DNA of 64,000 nt from Saccharopolyspora_D taberi (lineage in GTDB: Bacteria; Actinomycetota; Actinomycetes; Mycobacteriales; Pseudonocardiaceae), in contig NZ_BAAAUX010000014.1 of the NCBI RefSeq assembly GCF_039534165.1, forward strand, positions 806,001 through 870,000. The letters run 5' to 3'. The notes under the pieces were generated by a model that saw only the letters and a list, made by a program, of their open reading frames with translations, was not told the origin of the DNA and searched no databases. Below, one piece after another: positions 44,450 to 53,836 of this stretch (positions are counted from its first letter, which is position 1; each line of letters starts with the position of its first letter). Made by a program: the position numbers and the translations under genes.

Positions 44450-45313
44450 TCAGCCTGCGACGAACTCGGACACGACTCGGACGAACTTCTCGGGGTCGTC
44501 CCGTATGACCCCGTGCCCGCAGTCCGGGAACTCCTCCAGACGTACCAGGTTCGCGGGGATCGCCTCGGCGATGTCGCGCTGCTCGGCGATCGGCGTGATC
44601 GGGTCGTCGTGGCCACCGACCACCAGCGTCGGGCAGCGCACCTCCCCGAGCCGCGGACGGATGTCGAACAGCGCGCCCTCCCCGGTCGGGCGTTCGAAGT
44701 ACGGCAGCACATCCTCGTTGGCGATGGTCCGCTTCGACGCGTCCGGGTCCGGTGCCCGCCTGCTGTAGAGCGGCCCGCACACCCGGCGGTAGTCCGCGAG
44801 CGCCTCCGCGGTCCGCTCCGCGAACAGCCGCCGGGTCACCTCCCGCGCCTCGGCGCCGCCGACGCGTTCGAACGCCTCGAACATCCGCTCCAGCCTGCCG
44901 CGGTCGCCGGTACCCCTGCCGGACGTGCTGACCAGCACCAGCTTCGACGGGTGGTCGGCGTGGCGCACGGCGTACTCCATCGCCACGTACCCGCCGAACG
45001 AGGTGCCGAGGACCACCGGACGCTCGATGCCCAGCCGCTCGCAGAACTCCCGGAGGTCGTCGGCCCACTGCGCGAGCGACCAGCGGTCCGGGGTGCTGCG
45101 GTCGCTGCGCCCGTGACCGCGCTGGTCCAGGTAAACGACCTGACCGTCCCCGGCCAGCGCGTCGAAATCCGGGCGCAGCGAGGAGTGGTCCAGGCCGGGA
45201 CCACCGTGCAGGCACACGATGGTCGGCCGCTCCCGCATGACCGCTCCGTCGGGGACCAGCCGAGCGCCCACCACGTCGAAGAACAGCTCGATACCGCCAA
45301 CCCGGACGCGCAA
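44450..45313 (-). CDS. Alpha/beta hydrolase (proline iminopeptidase-like)
   Basis: A 287-aa protein: CLHGGPGLDHSSLRPDFDAL, YLDQRGHGRSD, nucleophile elbow GTSFGGYVAM, VVGGHDDPITPI, and the late His in DCGHGVI, giving a complete triad of the proline-iminopeptidase/lactonase group. The start is TTG 45313, one codon after the mbtH stop; GGAGG about ten bases upstream lies inside mbtH, so they are translated together. Within the NRPS unit it may hydrolyse misprimed thioesters or trim the product. Confidence 0.85.
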   Translation of the reverse strand: MRVRVGGIELFFDVVGARLVPDGAVMRERPTIVCLHGGPGLDHSSLRPDFDALAGDGQVVYLDQRGHGRSDRSTPDRWSLAQWADDLREFCERLGIERPVVLGTSFGGYVAMEYAVRHADHPSKLVLVSTSGRGTGDRGRLERMFEAFERVGGAEAREVTRRLFAERTAEALADYRRVCGPLYSRRAPDPDASKRTIANEDVLPYFERPTGEGALFDIRPRLGEVRCPTLVVGGHDDPITPIAEQRDIAEAIPANLVRLEEFPDCGHGVIRDDPEKFVRVVSEFVAG

Positions 45314-45316
45314 CCG

Positions 45317-45550
45317 TCAGTCCCCTCCCCGGCTCATGGCCTCGCGCAGGCTCTTGGGCCGCATGTCGGTCCAGACCTGCCTGATGTAGTCCAGGCACTC
45401 CGCCTTCGGTCCCTGCTTGCCGACCTCGGTCCACCCCGCGGGGATCTCCTTGAAGGTCGGCCAGATCGAGTACTGCTCCTCGCGGTTGACCACCACGTGG
45501 AAGGTCTCGCCGTGCTGGTTCTCGCTGCCGTTGTTCTCGCTGCCGGTCAT
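45317..45550 (-). CDS. MbtH-like NRPS chaperone
   Basis: A 77-aa MbtH protein: VVVNREEQYSIWP, IPAGWTEVGKQG and ECLDYIRQVWTDMRPKSLREAM contain the three conserved Trp. MbtH proteins bind A domains and are needed for their activity. ATG 45550 has GAGAGGAG seven bases upstream; another ATG at 45574 overlaps the methyltransferase stop as ATGA. It almost certainly serves the two synthetases upstream. Confidence 0.95.
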   Translation of the reverse strand: MTGSENNGSENQHGETFHVVVNREEQYSIWPTFKEIPAGWTEVGKQGPKAECLDYIRQVWTDMRPKSLREAMSRGGD

Positions 45551-45570
45551 CGGGGCACTCCTCTCGTTCG

Positions 45571-46701
45571 TCATCCCTGCTGGGCGGGCGCGGACACCCG
45601 GAACGTCTTCGTCGTGCTGCCGCCGTCCTTGCGGAAGTGGATGAGCTGGTTGTAGAAGCCGTCCACCGGGGAGCCCGGGTCCGACAGCAGTTCCGCGACC
45701 CTGCGCTGGATGGCCTCGGAGCGCTCGGCCGAGAGGTGGGAACGCTCCGCGAGATCGTTGCGCAGGATGCGCTGAACTCCTTCGACGGTGTCGAAAGCCG
45801 GGTCCAGGTAGGCGGAGCTGGAGCAGCCCGCTTCGCCCAGCCGCGCGGTGATCGACGCGCGTTGTTCCGTGTCCCCGCCGGAGCCCACCGAACGCCAGGT
45901 GGCGATGAGGCCGCCGGCGATCGGCGAGAGGTGCTTGGGCAACGCGTCGAGAACCGGCCACACGACGCTGTTGCCGATGTCGCCCAACGTCGCCGGTTCC
46001 TCGTCCCGCACGACCGGCGCGTACGGCGTGTTGCACAGCACGTGGTCGAACTGCTCGTCCGGATCCAGCGCCGCCAAGCCGTCGGACTCGCGGAACTCCG
46101 TCCGCTCCGCCAGCCCGTTGAGCACGGCGTTGGCCCGGGCGATCGTGACCGCGGGTGCGCTGAGCTCGACGCCGACCGCCTGAACGGCCCCGCGTTCGGC
46201 GCACAGCAACGCCTGGATACCGGTTCCGGAGCAGATGTCCAGCGCCCGCTGCCCGGCCAGCGAACGCGGGATGGTCCTGGCGACGACGGCGGTGGAGAGG
46301 TCGAACCAGGTGTGGGTCGGTCCGGTGCGCGTGGGGTACGACGGCGGGATGCTGCTGATCACGATCAATCCCTCGGCGGGGACCAGCAGCAGGCTGGGGG
46401 TGCGCCAGCCACCGTTGCCGTCGCGGACCAGCAGTTCGGCGTCGAGCAGCGCGGTGACGATCCCGTCCGGAACGGCCGCGCGCAGGTCCTGGTCCTCGAC
46501 GGTCTCGCCGAGGCGGAACAGCCGGAACAGGACCGCGTGCTCGAACCCGAGGCGCGCGACGACCTTGCGCAGCGGTTCGAACGCCGGGAAACCGGTCATG
46601 CTCGGGCCGAGTTCCAACGACATCCGGAGATCGAGCATCGCGTACATCATCTCGTCGAGGTAGTCGCGGACCTTGACGAGCGCGGTGGCGTCCAGCCTCA
46701 T
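45571..46701 (-). CDS. Class I methyltransferase with NPPY-like motif, NRPS-associated
   Basis: A 376-aa protein. A 150-residue N-terminal winged-helix-like region is followed by a SAM fold: ALDICSGTGIQALLCAERGA, VGVELSAPAVTIARANAVLNGLA, FRESDGLAAL, and CNTPYAP in place of NPPY, the motif used to hold an amide or amine nitrogen. Its last quarter (NQLIHFRKDGGSTTKTFRV) resembles methyltransferases tied to natural-product clusters. The ATG starts two bases after the NRPS stop, so it is cotranslated. N-methylation of the lipopeptide is a fair guess; O-methylation is possible. Confidence 0.8.
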   Translation of the reverse strand: MRLDATALVKVRDYLDEMMYAMLDLRMSLELGPSMTGFPAFEPLRKVVARLGFEHAVLFRLFRLGETVEDQDLRAAVPDGIVTALLDAELLVRDGNGGWRTPSLLLVPAEGLIVISSIPPSYPTRTGPTHTWFDLSTAVVARTIPRSLAGQRALDICSGTGIQALLCAERGAVQAVGVELSAPAVTIARANAVLNGLAERTEFRESDGLAALDPDEQFDHVLCNTPYAPVVRDEEPATLGDIGNSVVWPVLDALPKHLSPIAGGLIATWRSVGSGGDTEQRASITARLGEAGCSSSAYLDPAFDTVEGVQRILRNDLAERSHLSAERSEAIQRRVAELLSDPGSPVDGFYNQLIHFRKDGGSTTKTFRVSAPAQQG

Positions 46702-46702
46702 C

Positions 46703-49700
46703 TCATGCACCTTCCGATTCTTCCTGCGGGCCGGCACAGTCCCGCACCGCCTGGTCCAGCTGGTGTCGCAGGAGCTCGGCGAGGGAGTGGACCTGGGGCG
46801 GTCTGAGCATGCTGTAGTGGTCGCCGGGAACGATGTGCGAATCGACGGATCCGGCCCACGGTCCCCACTGCCTGGCGAGGCCGGAATTCCCCTCGGCGCT
46901 TTGGAAGAGGACGATCCGCTGGTCCGTCGGGCGCAGCCGGTGCTGGGCAACTGCCTCGGAGTTGCGGGTGAACACGTCGAGCAGCCGTTGGGTGTCCACC
47001 TTGGACGATATTCCCGCGTTTTCCAGGATGTCGGCCAGGCGCAGCGGATCCAGGTCCTGGAGGTCGTCGACGTCGCGGTTCGCGAGCCGCAGCGCGTCCG
47101 CGGCGAAGCGCGACAGCACGGGAAGCTCGTCGTGGCCCGCGATCGACGCCCGGTGCGCTGGTGGCACGTGCGTGTCGAGCAGGGCGAGCAGACCGACCTC
47201 CTCCCCCTGGCGGTTCAGCTCGCCCGCCATCTCGAACGCCAGCAGGCCGCCCATGGACCACCCGGCGAGGAAGTACGGGCCGCTCGGCTGCGCCCGGCGG
47301 ATCTCCTCTGCGTAGAGCTTGGCCAGCTGCTCGATCGTCGTCGCCGACGTCTCCTCGGGGGCTTGCACCGCGATGAGCCGCCGCTCCAGTGCCCTGGCCA
47401 GCTCGGCGTAGCACAACACCTCGCCGCCCACGGGATGCACGCAGAACAACGGCGGCCCCGATCCCTCGTCGCGCACGGGTACGAGGACCTGCCGAGTCCC
47501 GACCTCCTCCAGCATTGACGCGAGATGGGCGATGGTCGGCTTCCGGAACAGCGCGGCCAGCGGTACCGCGGCGTCCAGCCTGTCGCGGACCAGCCCCATC
47601 ATCCGCACGGCGAGCAGCGAATGCCCGCCGAGCGCGAAGAAGTCGTCGTCGATGCCGATCGGCGCGGTGCCGAGCGCTTCCTCCCAGATCTCGGCGAGCT
47701 GCCGCTCCACCTGGTTCCTGGGTTCGCGCGACGGCTCCGCGTCCCGCGCCGGACCGGGCTCGGGCAGCGCGCGGAGGTCCACCTTGCCCTGCGGTCCCAG
47801 CGGAAGCGCGGCCAGGACGACCACGGCACCGGGAACCATGTGCGCGGGCAACCAGTATTCGAGGAAGCGCCTCAGCTCATCCTCCGCGCACTCCGCTGTT
47901 TCGCCGGGCACGACGTAGGCGACGAGTTCCTTGTCGCCCCGCACCGACTCGCGGGCCACGACGACCGCCTGCCGCACGGACTCGTGCCGCTCCAGCACCG
48001 CCTCGATCTCGCCGAGCTCGATCCGGTAACCCCGGATCTTGACCTGGTGGTCGATCCGGCCTGCGAACTCCAACCGCCCGTCCGGCAGCCGGCGTCCGAG
48101 GTCTCCCGTCCGGTACAGCCGTTCACCGTCGCCGAACGGATCCGGCACGAACCGCTCCGCGGTGAGGTCCGGCCTGTTCAGGTAGCCGCGGGCGACGGTG
48201 GCACCACCGATGTGGATATCACCGAAAACGCCGACCGGAACGGGTTCTCCGGCCTGGTCCAGGACGTGGACCCGGGCGTTCGCGATCGGCCTGCCGAGCG
48301 GCACGAGAGGACCCCTGGGCACCTCGTCCGGGTCGACCGGATTCGTCAGCACGCCCACGGTCGTCTCCGTGGGCCCGTAGTGGATGGACACCTCGGCGTC
48401 CTCGCCCGCCAGCGGCGCGACCGTTCCGCGGATCCAGTCCCACTGCGATGCTTCTCCGCCCAGGGCGAGGATCTTCCTCGGAAGCAGATCGGGCGACGGG
48501 ACCGCGTCGAGGAGGGCGGCGAGGTGCGAAGGGGCGATCTTGAGGACGTCGATCGGATGCCGCCGGAAGTGTTCGAGGACGGCGTCGGGGTCCAGCGACT
48601 GATCGCGTCCCAGGACGTGCAGCGTGCCGCCGTGCCCGAGGGCCGGGATCAGCACCGTCAGGCACGAATCCACGGCCAGCGGCTGCAACAGCCCGTAGTG
48701 GTCACCGGGTTCGAGCCGGAACCGCTCGGTGATGCCGACCAGGTAGCTCGTCGCGTTCCGGTGTTCGACCACCACGCCCTTGGGCGTACCGGTGGAGCCG
48801 GACGTGTAGATGATGTACGCGGGATGCCGCGGGTCGGACACCCGCGCGGGGTTGGTGTCGGGGTAGTCCTTCAGAGCCTCGGTGACCTCGTCGAGGCGGA
48901 CGACGGGCACGCCGGTGTCGACGCGGTCGGCCAGGGAGCCGCGGGTCAGCACGACGCGGACATCGGCGTCGGCCAGCATCTGCCGGATCCGCCCGTCCGG
49001 AAAGCCAGGTTCGAGCGGTACGTAGGCACAACCCGCTTTCCACGCACCGAGGACGCTGATCGCGGTTTCGGCGGACGTGTCCAGCAGGATGCCGACTGCG
49101 GTTTCCGGCGCGGTGCGGGTCAGGAGCTGGTGCGCGAGCCGGTTCGCCTTCCGGTTCAGTTCGTCGTAGGAGAGCCGATCGGCGCCTTGGACAAGGGCAG
49201 TGTCGTCCGGGTGGGCTTGAGCGTGCTGCTCGAACAGCTCGTGGACGGTGTTGTGCGGGATCGGGCGGGCGGTGTCGTTCCACTCCTCTGTCACCCGCCG
49301 GAGTTCGGACGCAGGCATCAACGGCAGCGACTTCACCGGCCGGGCCGGGTCGGCGATCACTGCCGCGAGTACTTGTTCCACTGCGGTGATCAGGCGTTGT
49401 GCTGTGCCAGGGTCGAACAGGCCGGTGTCGTATTCGAGGTATCCCTCGATGCCTCCGGCGACTTCTCCCAGCGACAGCGTCAGTTCGAACTTCGCTGTCG
49501 CTGTCGACACCGGTAACGCCTGTACTTCGACGTCGTTCAGTTCCAGGTCCCCAGCAGGCGCGTTCTGCAGGACGAACATCACCTGGAACAACGGGGTGCG
49601 GCCCACGTCGCGCGGTGGAGCCAAGTCCTCCACCAACCGCTCGAACGGAACGTCCTGATGCGCGTACGCTTCCAGCGAGGTTTCCCGTACTCGGCGCAGT

Positions 49701-52700
49701 ACCTCGTCAAACGACGGCGAGCCGGACAGATCCGTGCGCATGACCAGGGTGTTGACGAAAAACCCGATCAGCCCCTCCAACTCGGGACGGGTACGCCCGG
49801 CCACCGGAGATCCCACGACCACGTCCTCAGTACCCGCGAACCGGCCCAGCACCACCTGGAACGCGGCCAGCACCGTCATGTACACCGTCGCCCCGGACCT
49901 GCGTGCGACGCCGCGAACACCCTCGACGAACTCCGCATCCCATGACACCGGAAGCTGGGCTCCCCCACGGGATTCCTGCCCGGTCCGCGGCCGATCCGTC
50001 GGCAACGACAACCCCGCCGGCGCCCCCGACAACTGGGACCGCCAGTACTCCAGCTGCGATTCCAGCACGTCACCGTCGAGCCATTCCCGTTGCCATACGG
50101 CGAAATCCGCATACTGCACCGGCAGCTCCGGAAGCGACGACTGCCTACCGGCGACATAATCGCCATACAGAACGGACAACTCCCGCAGCAGCACACCCAA
50201 CGACCACCCGTCGGACACGCTGTGGTGCAACACCACCACAAGCAGCCATTCGTCCGGGGCGACCCGCAGGACACTCACCCGGAACAACGGACCCCGTTGC
50301 AGGTCGAACGACCTCCGGGCTTGCCTGCGCGCCCATTCCCGCACGTATTCCTCGGAGGCGCCGAGCTCCTCGGCCACCTCGATGCCCGCCCGGCCAGCGG
50401 TCTCCACCACCTGCACCGGCGCGTCATCCGTGCCCGCGAACCGCGTCCGCAACGACTCGTGCCGCATCACGACCTGATCCAGCGCCCACCGCAGACCGTC
50501 GAGATCCACGGCTCCGGACAAGCGGACCATGCCAGGGACGTTGTAGGTCGCCTCGCCCGGGGAAAGCTGGTCGAGGAACCACAACCGCTGCTGCGCGAAC
50601 GACAACGGGAGGGGTCCGTTGCGGTCGGCGACGGGGATCGGTGGCGCCTGCTCCCGACCTGACGCGCCAGTGACCAGTTCCGCGAGTGCCGCGACCGTGG
50701 GTCGTTCGAACAACTCCCGCAGCGACACCGCGACGCCGAAGGTCTCGCGGAGCCGGGTCACGATTTGCGTCGCGAGCAGCGAATGCCCGCCGAGTGCGAA
50801 GAAGTCGTCGTGGATCCCGACCTGATCCAGGCCGAGGACACCACCCCACACCTCGGCCACGGCCTGTTCGACCGGACCACGGGGCGCTGCGAATCCGGCC
50901 CCCACCACGTCTTCGCGCTCAGGGGCGGGCAAACCGGCGCGATCGACTTTCCCGTTGGGGGTGACCGGGAATTTCTCCAGCACGATCACGGCTGACGGCA
51001 CCATGTACCCCGGCAACGACCGGCCGACCCAGGCGCTCAGCTCGGCAGAGTTCAGCCCCTCGCCGGTGACGTAGCCGATCAGCCGGGGGCCGCCACCGAT
51101 GTCCTCGCGCAGCACCACAACCGCCTGCCCCACACCCGGACACCGTTGCAGCACCGACTCGATCTCACCCAGCTCAACCCGATGCCCACGAATCTTGACC
51201 TGATGATCAACCCGACCAGCAAACTCCAACCGACCATCCGGCAACCACCGCACCACATCCCCAGTCCGATACAACCGGCCACCATCACCAAACGGATCCG
51301 GCACGAACCGCTCCGCCGTCAAGCCCCCGTCACCGACGTAACCGCGGGCCAAACCCCGCCCCGCCACGAACAGCTCGCCGAACACACCGACCGGTACCGG
51401 CTCCAACCACTCGTCCAGCACATACACCCGCGTGTTCGCGATCGGACCGCCGATCGGCACCGGGGTCTCGCCGTCGACGTCCGAGACGACTTCGCAGCAG
51501 GTGAAGGTGGTGTTCTCCGTCGGACCGTAACCGTTGATCATCCGGCATTCCGGGAACCGCTCCCGAACGGCGCGGACGTGCGCCGGTGCGAGCACATCAC
51601 CGCCCGCCAGCAGGTTCCTGATCCCGGAGAGCGCGTCGAGATCGTGCTCCACCACCTGGTGGAACAGCTGGGCGGTCAACCACAGCGTGGTCACACCGTG
51701 CTCGCGCAGGATCCGGGGCAGCTCGTCCAGGTCGAGCGGATCGCTGTCGGCCACCGCCACCCGGGCGCCGTTGAGCAGACCGGCCCAGATTTCGAAGGTC
51801 GCGGCGTCGAACGACGCGGGCGCCAGGTAGAGCGTGGTGTCTTCCGGCGTGATCCGGACGTGCTCGGTCGACAGCGCCAGCCGGACCACCGCCCGGTGGG
51901 GCACGCTCACTCCCTTGGGGCGGCCGGTGGATCCCGACGTGTACATGATGTAGGCGAGTCGTTCCTGCGACACGGCCGGGAAGGGGACCGGATCGGTCTC
52001 GGCCGTCCCTTCGACGTCGTCGAGCGTGATGATCGGAACGTCGGTTTCCGGTAGTCGGCCGCGCAGCTCGTCGTGCGTGACCAGCACCGCCGCCCCGGAG
52101 TTCTCGATCACGAACCGGAGGCGTTCCGCAGGTGCGGCCATGTCCAGTGGCACGTAGGCGCAACCCGCTTTCAGCACCCCGAGCATGGCGACCACGGTGT
52201 CGATCGACCGCGTCAGGTACAGGGCGATCGGGGTTTCCGGGGCGGTGCCGTCCAGGAGGTGGTGCGCGAGCCGGTTCGCCTTGCGGTTCAGCTCGCCGTA
52301 GGTCAGCCGACGGGTTCCCCCAACCAGAGCGATGTCGTCCGGGCAGGCGCGGGCGTGCTGCTCGAAGAGCCCGTGCACCGTGGTCTCGGGCAGCGGACGG
52401 GTGGTGTCGTTCCACTCCTCGATCACCCGCCGGTACTCCGGTGCGGGCAGCAACGGCAGCAATCCCACCGGTCTCGACGAATCCTCGACCACCGCCGCCA
52501 GAACCTGTTCCAGCGCGGCGATCAGGCGTTGCGCCGTGTCAGCGTCGAACAGGCTGGTGTCGTATTCCAGATACCCTTCGACGCCTCCCGCGACTTCTTC
52601 CAGCGACAGCGTCAGCTCGAACTTCGCCGTGCCCGTCGACACCGACGAAGCGCGCACGTCGGCGTCGCCCAGTTCCAGCTGGCCCATCGGCGCGTTCTGC

Positions 52701-53836
52701 AGGACGAACATCACCTGGAACAGGGGCGTCCGGCCCGCGTCACGCGGTGGCGCCAGCTCCTCCACCAACCGCTCGAACGGAACGTCCTGATGCGCATACG
52801 CCTCCAGCGCGGTTTCCCGCACTCGACGCAGCACTTCGTCAAACGACGGCGACCCCGACAAGTCCGTACGCATCACCAACGTGTTGACGAAAAACCCGAT
52901 CAACCCCTCCAACTCCGGGCGCGTACGCCCCGCGACCGGAGAGCCCACGACCACATCCTCAGTACCCGCGAACCGGCCCAGCACCACCTGAAAAGCCGCC
53001 AGCACCGTCATGTACACCGTCGCCCCGGACCTGCGTGCGACGCCGCGAAGGCCGTCGACTAGTTCGGCGTTCCAGGACACCGGAAGCTGCGCTCCCCCAC
53101 GGGATTCCTGCCCGGTGCGCGGCCGGTCGGTCGGCAACGGGAGCCCGACAGGCGCGCCGGAGAGCTGCGACCGCCAGTAGTCCAGTTGGGACTCCAGCAC
53201 ACCCTCTTCGAGCCATTCCCGCTGCCATACCGCGAAATCCGCATACTGGATGGGCAGCTCCGGGAGCGACGGCTGCCTGCCTGCGACGTAATCGCCGTAC
53301 AACACCGACAGCTCCCGCAGCAACACGCCCAACGACCATCCATCGGACACGCTGTGGTGCAACACCACGACCAGCACCCACTCATCGGAGGCGATCCGCA
53401 GCATGCTCGCCCGGAACAACGGGCCACGGCGCAGGTCGAACGTCCACCGGGCCCGCTCCCCTGCCCATGCCCACACGTCTTCCTCGGAAGCACCGGGCGC
53501 CTCGGTCACCTCGATGTCGACCCTGGCGGCGGGCTCGACCACCTGCACCGGCGCGTCATCCACCACGGCGAACCGGGTCCGCAGCGACTCGTGCCGCGCC
53601 ACGATCTGATCCAGCGCCCACCGCAGACCGTCGACATCCACGGCGCCCGACAGGCGGACCATGCCGGGGACGTTGTAGGTCGCCTCGCCCGGGGAAAGCT
53701 GGTCGAGGAACCACAACCGCTGCTGCGCGAACGACAACGGGAACACGTACCCGTCAGCCGCAGCGGCATCGTTCTCAGCGGTATTTTTCTTTGGCTGCTC
53801 CGTGGATTCCGATCGTGTCACCGGTACCTCACTCAC
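46703..53836 (-). CDS. Two-module NRPS with thioesterase: C-A-T-C-A-T-TE
   Basis: 2377 aa. C1 30-460 (HHSVSDG at 160), A1 490-970, T1 with Ser1019 in GGHSL, C2 1070-1500, A2 1535-2030, T2 Ser2073, and TE 2125-2377 (GWSMGG, Ser2194; Asp2221; His2340). By alignment to GrsA positions, the A1 pocket reads DAFWLGGTFK, one change from the classical Val code. The A2 pocket reads DSTKAGHVGK, nearest to Asp-type codes (Lys278, His322), with less certainty. No epimerase domain. The GTG start overlaps the upstream synthetase by eight bases, so this is the second, terminating synthetase. Confidence 0.95.
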   Translation of the reverse strand: MSEVPVTRSESTEQPKKNTAENDAAAADGYVFPLSFAQQRLWFLDQLSPGEATYNVPGMVRLSGAVDVDGLRWALDQIVARHESLRTRFAVVDDAPVQVVEPAARVDIEVTEAPGASEEDVWAWAGERARWTFDLRRGPLFRASMLRIASDEWVLVVVLHHSVSDGWSLGVLLRELSVLYGDYVAGRQPSLPELPIQYADFAVWQREWLEEGVLESQLDYWRSQLSGAPVGLPLPTDRPRTGQESRGGAQLPVSWNAELVDGLRGVARRSGATVYMTVLAAFQVVLGRFAGTEDVVVGSPVAGRTRPELEGLIGFFVNTLVMRTDLSGSPSFDEVLRRVRETALEAYAHQDVPFERLVEELAPPRDAGRTPLFQVMFVLQNAPMGQLELGDADVRASSVSTGTAKFELTLSLEEVAGGVEGYLEYDTSLFDADTAQRLIAALEQVLAAVVEDSSRPVGLLPLLPAPEYRRVIEEWNDTTRPLPETTVHGLFEQHARACPDDIALVGGTRRLTYGELNRKANRLAHHLLDGTAPETPIALYLTRSIDTVVAMLGVLKAGCAYVPLDMAAPAERLRFVIENSGAAVLVTHDELRGRLPETDVPIITLDDVEGTAETDPVPFPAVSQERLAYIMYTSGSTGRPKGVSVPHRAVVRLALSTEHVRITPEDTTLYLAPASFDAATFEIWAGLLNGARVAVADSDPLDLDELPRILREHGVTTLWLTAQLFHQVVEHDLDALSGIRNLLAGGDVLAPAHVRAVRERFPECRMINGYGPTENTTFTCCEVVSDVDGETPVPIGGPIANTRVYVLDEWLEPVPVGVFGELFVAGRGLARGYVGDGGLTAERFVPDPFGDGGRLYRTGDVVRWLPDGRLEFAGRVDHQVKIRGHRVELGEIESVLQRCPGVGQAVVVLREDIGGGPRLIGYVTGEGLNSAELSAWVGRSLPGYMVPSAVIVLEKFPVTPNGKVDRAGLPAPEREDVVGAGFAAPRGPVEQAVAEVWGGVLGLDQVGIHDDFFALGGHSLLATQIVTRLRETFGVAVSLRELFERPTVAALAELVTGASGREQAPPIPVADRNGPLPLSFAQQRLWFLDQLSPGEATYNVPGMVRLSGAVDLDGLRWALDQVVMRHESLRTRFAGTDDAPVQVVETAGRAGIEVAEELGASEEYVREWARRQARRSFDLQRGPLFRVSVLRVAPDEWLLVVVLHHSVSDGWSLGVLLRELSVLYGDYVAGRQSSLPELPVQYADFAVWQREWLDGDVLESQLEYWRSQLSGAPAGLSLPTDRPRTGQESRGGAQLPVSWDAEFVEGVRGVARRSGATVYMTVLAAFQVVLGRFAGTEDVVVGSPVAGRTRPELEGLIGFFVNTLVMRTDLSGSPSFDEVLRRVRETSLEAYAHQDVPFERLVEDLAPPRDVGRTPLFQVMFVLQNAPAGDLELNDVEVQALPVSTATAKFELTLSLGEVAGGIEGYLEYDTGLFDPGTAQRLITAVEQVLAAVIADPARPVKSLPLMPASELRRVTEEWNDTARPIPHNTVHELFEQHAQAHPDDTALVQGADRLSYDELNRKANRLAHQLLTRTAPETAVGILLDTSAETAISVLGAWKAGCAYVPLEPGFPDGRIRQMLADADVRVVLTRGSLADRVDTGVPVVRLDEVTEALKDYPDTNPARVSDPRHPAYIIYTSGSTGTPKGVVVEHRNATSYLVGITERFRLEPGDHYGLLQPLAVDSCLTVLIPALGHGGTLHVLGRDQSLDPDAVLEHFRRHPIDVLKIAPSHLAALLDAVPSPDLLPRKILALGGEASQWDWIRGTVAPLAGEDAEVSIHYGPTETTVGVLTNPVDPDEVPRGPLVPLGRPIANARVHVLDQAGEPVPVGVFGDIHIGGATVARGYLNRPDLTAERFVPDPFGDGERLYRTGDLGRRLPDGRLEFAGRIDHQVKIRGYRIELGEIEAVLERHESVRQAVVVARESVRGDKELVAYVVPGETAECAEDELRRFLEYWLPAHMVPGAVVVLAALPLGPQGKVDLRALPEPGPARDAEPSREPRNQVERQLAEIWEEALGTAPIGIDDDFFALGGHSLLAVRMMGLVRDRLDAAVPLAALFRKPTIAHLASMLEEVGTRQVLVPVRDEGSGPPLFCVHPVGGEVLCYAELARALERRLIAVQAPEETSATTIEQLAKLYAEEIRRAQPSGPYFLAGWSMGGLLAFEMAGELNRQGEEVGLLALLDTHVPPAHRASIAGHDELPVLSRFAADALRLANRDVDDLQDLDPLRLADILENAGISSKVDTQRLLDVFTRNSEAVAQHRLRPTDQRIVLFQSAEGNSGLARQWGPWAGSVDSHIVPGDHYSMLRPPQVHSLAELLRHQLDQAVRDCAGPQEESEGA
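51090..51289. repeat. 200-bp perfect repeat, copy 1 (A-domain C-terminal subdomain)
   Basis: Identical to 57499-57698 in every base I compared, 6,409 bp away. It encodes the A8-A9 region (RVDHQVKIRGHRVELGEIES) of A1 of the second synthetase. Many codons end in T (GGT, GTT, CAT, ATT), unlike flanking modules, so both copies share a recent common source. Confidence 0.9.
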